Assembly (NCBI GenBank): GCA_963700735.1
Contig: CAVOYR010000005.1
Coordinates: 186,001 to 250,000 of the forward strand
DNA length: 64,000 nucleotides
Direction of reading: 5' to 3'
Source of the DNA: Anderseniella sp963700735
GTDB taxonomy: Bacteria; Pseudomonadota; Alphaproteobacteria; Rhizobiales; Aestuariivirgaceae
Below are positions 62,197 through 64,000 of this stretch, piece after piece. The position numbers and the translations under genes were made by a program. Positions within the stretch are counted from its first letter, which is position 1. Every line of letters starts with the position of its first letter. The notes beneath the pieces are model-generated. The model saw only the letters and a list, made by a program, of their open reading frames with translations, was not told the DNA's origin and did not search any database.

Positions 62197-62552
62197 TCCA
62201 GTGCTCCCTTGCGCCATTCATAGACGAAGCCGATGGTCAGGATGCCGAGGAAGATCATCATCGACCAGAAGCCGAATACCCCCACTTCCCGCAGCGAAAT
62301 CGCCCACGGAAACAGGAATGCCACTTCCAGGTCGAAGATGATGAACAGGATCGAGACCAGGTAGAATCGAACGTCGAACTTCATGCGCGCATCATCGAAC
62401 GCATCGAAGCCGCATTCATAGGCAGACATCTTTTCAGGGTCGGGCCTGCGAATGGCGATGATGAAGGCCGACGCCATCAGCGCAACGCCCAGGCCGATGC
62501 AAATGCCCATGAAAATGACGACGGGCAGATAGTCCTGAAGAAGCTCTGGCAT
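62187..62552 (-). CDS. nuoA: NADH-quinone oxidoreductase subunit A
   Basis: The 121-residue subunit has three membrane helices, with the conserved loop SAYECGFDAFDDARMKFDVRFYLVSILFIIFDLEVAFLFPW region (from about residue 43) that carries the Cys of the active/deactive switch region. It begins the nuo operon. The ATG at 62552 is chosen because a longer frame to 62642 has no conserved residues. The 260 bp upstream to the tRNA hold the likely operon promoter, though I see no clear sigma70 boxes. Confidence 0.95.
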   Translation of the reverse strand: MPELLQDYLPVVIFMGICIGLGVALMASAFIIAIRRPDPEKMSAYECGFDAFDDARMKFDVRFYLVSILFIIFDLEVAFLFPWAISLREVGVFGFWSMMIFLGILTIGFVYEWRKGALEWD

Positions 62553-62814
62553 CGTGTTCTCCAGATGGGCCAACCGGGTACCGGCTGGCCACATCTCCTC
62601 GCAAATCCACTTTGTCTTTGGTGTGGGTGGTACCGCAGCCACGGTGACCTTGCAAGCCTGAAATCCCCCCGTGCGTCACCGATTGGGAACACCTTTCATG
62701 AGGTGGGCCAATGCATCCCGCGCAAAGCTCATGACGCCGTTTCAAAGCCGCACAAACATGCAGCATCGCCGGCGCAAACGGTGATCATGAGGCTGAAGTA
62801 GTGGAGGGAGAAAA

Positions 62815-62891
62815 TGGCGCGAGTGACGGGGCTCGAACCCGCGACCTCCGGCGTGACAGGCCGGCACTCTAACCAACTGAGCTACACCCGC
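62815..62891 (-). tRNA. tRNA-Asp (anticodon GTC)
   Basis: The 77-nt cloverleaf has acceptor GCGGGTG pairing with CACTCGC, a D arm AGCTCAGTTGGTTAGAGT, an anticodon stem CCGGC/GCCGG with loop CTGTCAC giving GTC, T loop GTTCGAG and encoded CCA. It lies just upstream of the nuo operon on the same strand. Confidence 0.97.
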
Positions 62892-63023
62892 GCGATGTAA
62901 GCAGGGATGGCGGCTGGCGCTTGTTCCTGCGTTGGTGTGGGTGGATTAATCAGTTCGCCTGCGCAAGTCAAGCGGGTCGCCCGCGCTATCGGCGATAATT
63001 TGCGGACGTGGCGCGCCCGGCCC

Positions 63024-63407
63024 TCACGAGGACATGCGCGCCGTGACCTCGATCTCGATCTTCATCGCCGGATCGGCCAGGCCGCAACTCATCATCGTGG
63101 CAGCGGGGCGTACCTCGCCGAACCACCTTTGCAGCACCGGCCAACAGGGCTCGAAGTCCGCCGCGTCTGGCAGCAGGTAGTGCACCCGCACCACGTCGGC
63201 CATGCTGGCACCGGCCTCGCGCAGGGCTGCGTCGATGTTGCGGCAGCATTGTTCAGCCTGTTCCACCACGTCACCGGAAATGGTCATGGTCGAATAGTCG
63301 TAACCCGTGGTGCCGGACACGAACACCCAGTCGCCGTCCACCACCGCACGGGAATAGCCGATCCGGGCCTCGAACGTCGATCCGGACGAGATCAACCGTC
63401 GGCTCAT
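63024..63407 (-). CDS. RidA/YjgF-family protein
   Basis: The 127-residue protein has the RidA fold: GSTFEARIGYSRAVVDGDWVFVSGTTGYD at the start, QCCRNIDAALREAG in the helix, and a C-terminal RPAATMMSCGLADPAMKIEIEV with the usual substrate-arginine region. Classical RidA enzymes hydrolyse reactive imines; this member has GTTGYD rather than GQIP-type residues, so activity is uncertain. The ATG at 63407 overlaps the MscS stop by 4 bp. The spacer 62892-63023 shows no other feature. Confidence 0.83.
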   Translation of the reverse strand: MSRRLISSGSTFEARIGYSRAVVDGDWVFVSGTTGYDYSTMTISGDVVEQAEQCCRNIDAALREAGASMADVVRVHYLLPDAADFEPCWPVLQRWFGEVRPAATMMSCGLADPAMKIEIEVTARMSS

Positions 63408-64000
63408 GACGATGGTTCCTTGCGTTTGATCGAGAGGACTGGCGCATCTCCCAGCACACGCACTTCGCGCTGCGGGAACGGGATGGAGATATTGTTCTGC
63501 TTGAGCGTCTTCCACACCACCAGCAGGATATCTGCGGTGAACCGGTTGCGGCCATCGTCCAGACCGTTGCACCAGAACTCCACAGCCATGTTGATGCCTG
63601 AGTCGCCGAAGCCGCGCAGTTCCACGTCAGGCCCTTCCGGCTCCTTCAGGACGTCAGGATGGGCGGCAACCGCTTCACTGATCAGCCGCGCGACTTCTTC
63701 GACGTCGCTGTCATAGGCAACGGAGAAATCAACCTCGTAACGCTGGCGCGGGTCGTCGCGGGTCCAGTTCTCGAACGAAGTGGTGATGAACTTTTCGTTC
63801 GGCACCATGATTTCCTTGCCGTCGAAGGTTTCCAGCGTTGAGGAGCGCATGTTGAGCTCTTTCAGGATGCCTGCCCTGCCGTCCTCCAGCTTGATGTAGT
63901 CACCGACGCCGATCGAGCGCTCCAGCAGGATGATGATGCCGGAGATGAAATTCGAGGCGATCTGCTGCAGCCCGAAGCCGAGGCCCACCCCGACCGCACC
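63404..64000 (-). CDS. Mechanosensitive ion channel, MscS family (N-terminus outside window)
   Basis: The frame runs off the window end, so only about 199 C-terminal residues are seen. The pore-lining helix and following beta domain are present: GAVGVGLGFGLQQIASNFISGIIIL, then SIGVGDYIKLED and MRSSTLETFDGKEIMVPNEKF, typical of MscS. The C-terminal alpha/beta domain follows. It relieves turgor in osmotic downshock. The gene is coupled to the RidA-like gene by a 4-bp overlap. Confidence 0.9.
   Translation of the reverse strand, partial: GAVGVGLGFGLQQIASNFISGIIILLERSIGVGDYIKLEDGRAGILKELNMRSSTLETFDGKEIMVPNEKFITTSFENWTRDDPRQRYEVDFSVAYDSDVEEVARLISEAVAAHPDVLKEPEGPDVELRGFGDSGINMAVEFWCNGLDDGRNRFTADILLVVWKTLKQNNISIPFPQREVRVLGDAPVLSIKRKEPSS

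Noticed and set aside
62553..62814. Extra N-terminal part of nuoA or another gene upstream
   Set aside because: Frames here lack conserved residues and the known NuoA start fits at 62552; the stretch probably holds the operon promoter, but no clear -35/-10 pair was found.

Overview
The window is about 64 kb of GC-rich, gene-dense chromosome from an alphaproteobacterium, most likely Hyphomicrobiales (Rhizobiales) or a close relative. The evidence is the block bamE / UQCC chaperone-yceD-plsX-fabH-ihfA-merR-tRNA-Pro, the riboflavin block ribD-ribE-ribH-nusB beside nrdR and glyA, an LdtR-type MarR regulator next to an L,D-transpeptidase, a zinc-independent HemB, and a 14-gene nuo operon followed by birA and RNase J. 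No rRNA, CRISPR array, prophage or classical transposase is visible. Genus and species cannot be named from the sequence alone.

Layout: 1-2530 holds the end of cysK, an mst-type sulfurtransferase, a GNAT acetyltransferase and a DUF2842 protein. 2531-11059 is an exopolysaccharide locus: deacetylase, an ExoP-like chain-length/tyrosine-kinase-like protein, an export lipoprotein, one glycosyltransferase, an initiating sugar-phosphate transferase and a Wzy-like polymerase. 11092-16648 holds tRNA-Pro, a small secreted basic protein, and the membrane-lipid/IHF block up to bamE. 16739-20914 holds a proton-pumping pyrophosphatase, an MFS transporter and a CBS-pair protein. 20917-25477 is nusB, riboflavin synthesis, nrdR and glyA. 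25662-27812 is the L,D-transpeptidase with its LdtR-type regulator. 28026-33251 carries three valine-degradation enzymes split by a serine hydrolase and a secreted unknown. 33416-35054 is hemB and an FKBP isomerase. 35137-38337 is an unusual operon of beta-hydroxyacid dehydrogenase, ODC-fold PLP decarboxylase and two-subunit sulfopyruvate decarboxylase-like enzyme. 38527-41847 is an N-end-rule aminoacyl transferase, an EamA transporter and two unknowns. 42003-46754 is parC, RNase J and birA. 46751-62552 is the complete complex I operon. 62815-64000 is tRNA-Asp, a RidA-like protein and the start-truncated end of an MscS channel.

Two regions deserve most attention. First, a roughly 490-bp DUF559 (Vsr-like nuclease) cassette sits exactly between nuoD and nuoE. 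It has hairpin-forming inverted ends and a perfect 16-bp direct repeat on either side; the repeat regenerates the nuoD stop and the nuoE ribosome-binding site and start. This looks like a small mobile element that has landed harmlessly in an essential operon. A third copy of the hairpin end occurs alone near 30.1 kb. Second, the comDE-like operon has a palindromic operator-like site upstream, and its PLP enzyme has changes at two cofactor phosphate-binding positions; its substrate is not evident.

At least five otherwise intact genes (cysK, exoP-like, glycosyltransferase, sugar-phosphate transferase, nuoF) each carry one extra base, mostly in short homopolymers, and the dehydrogenase at 37.5-38.3 kb carries several indels. 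For nuoF and cysK in particular, sequence error is a better explanation than real gene loss, so frames in this window should be read with that in mind.
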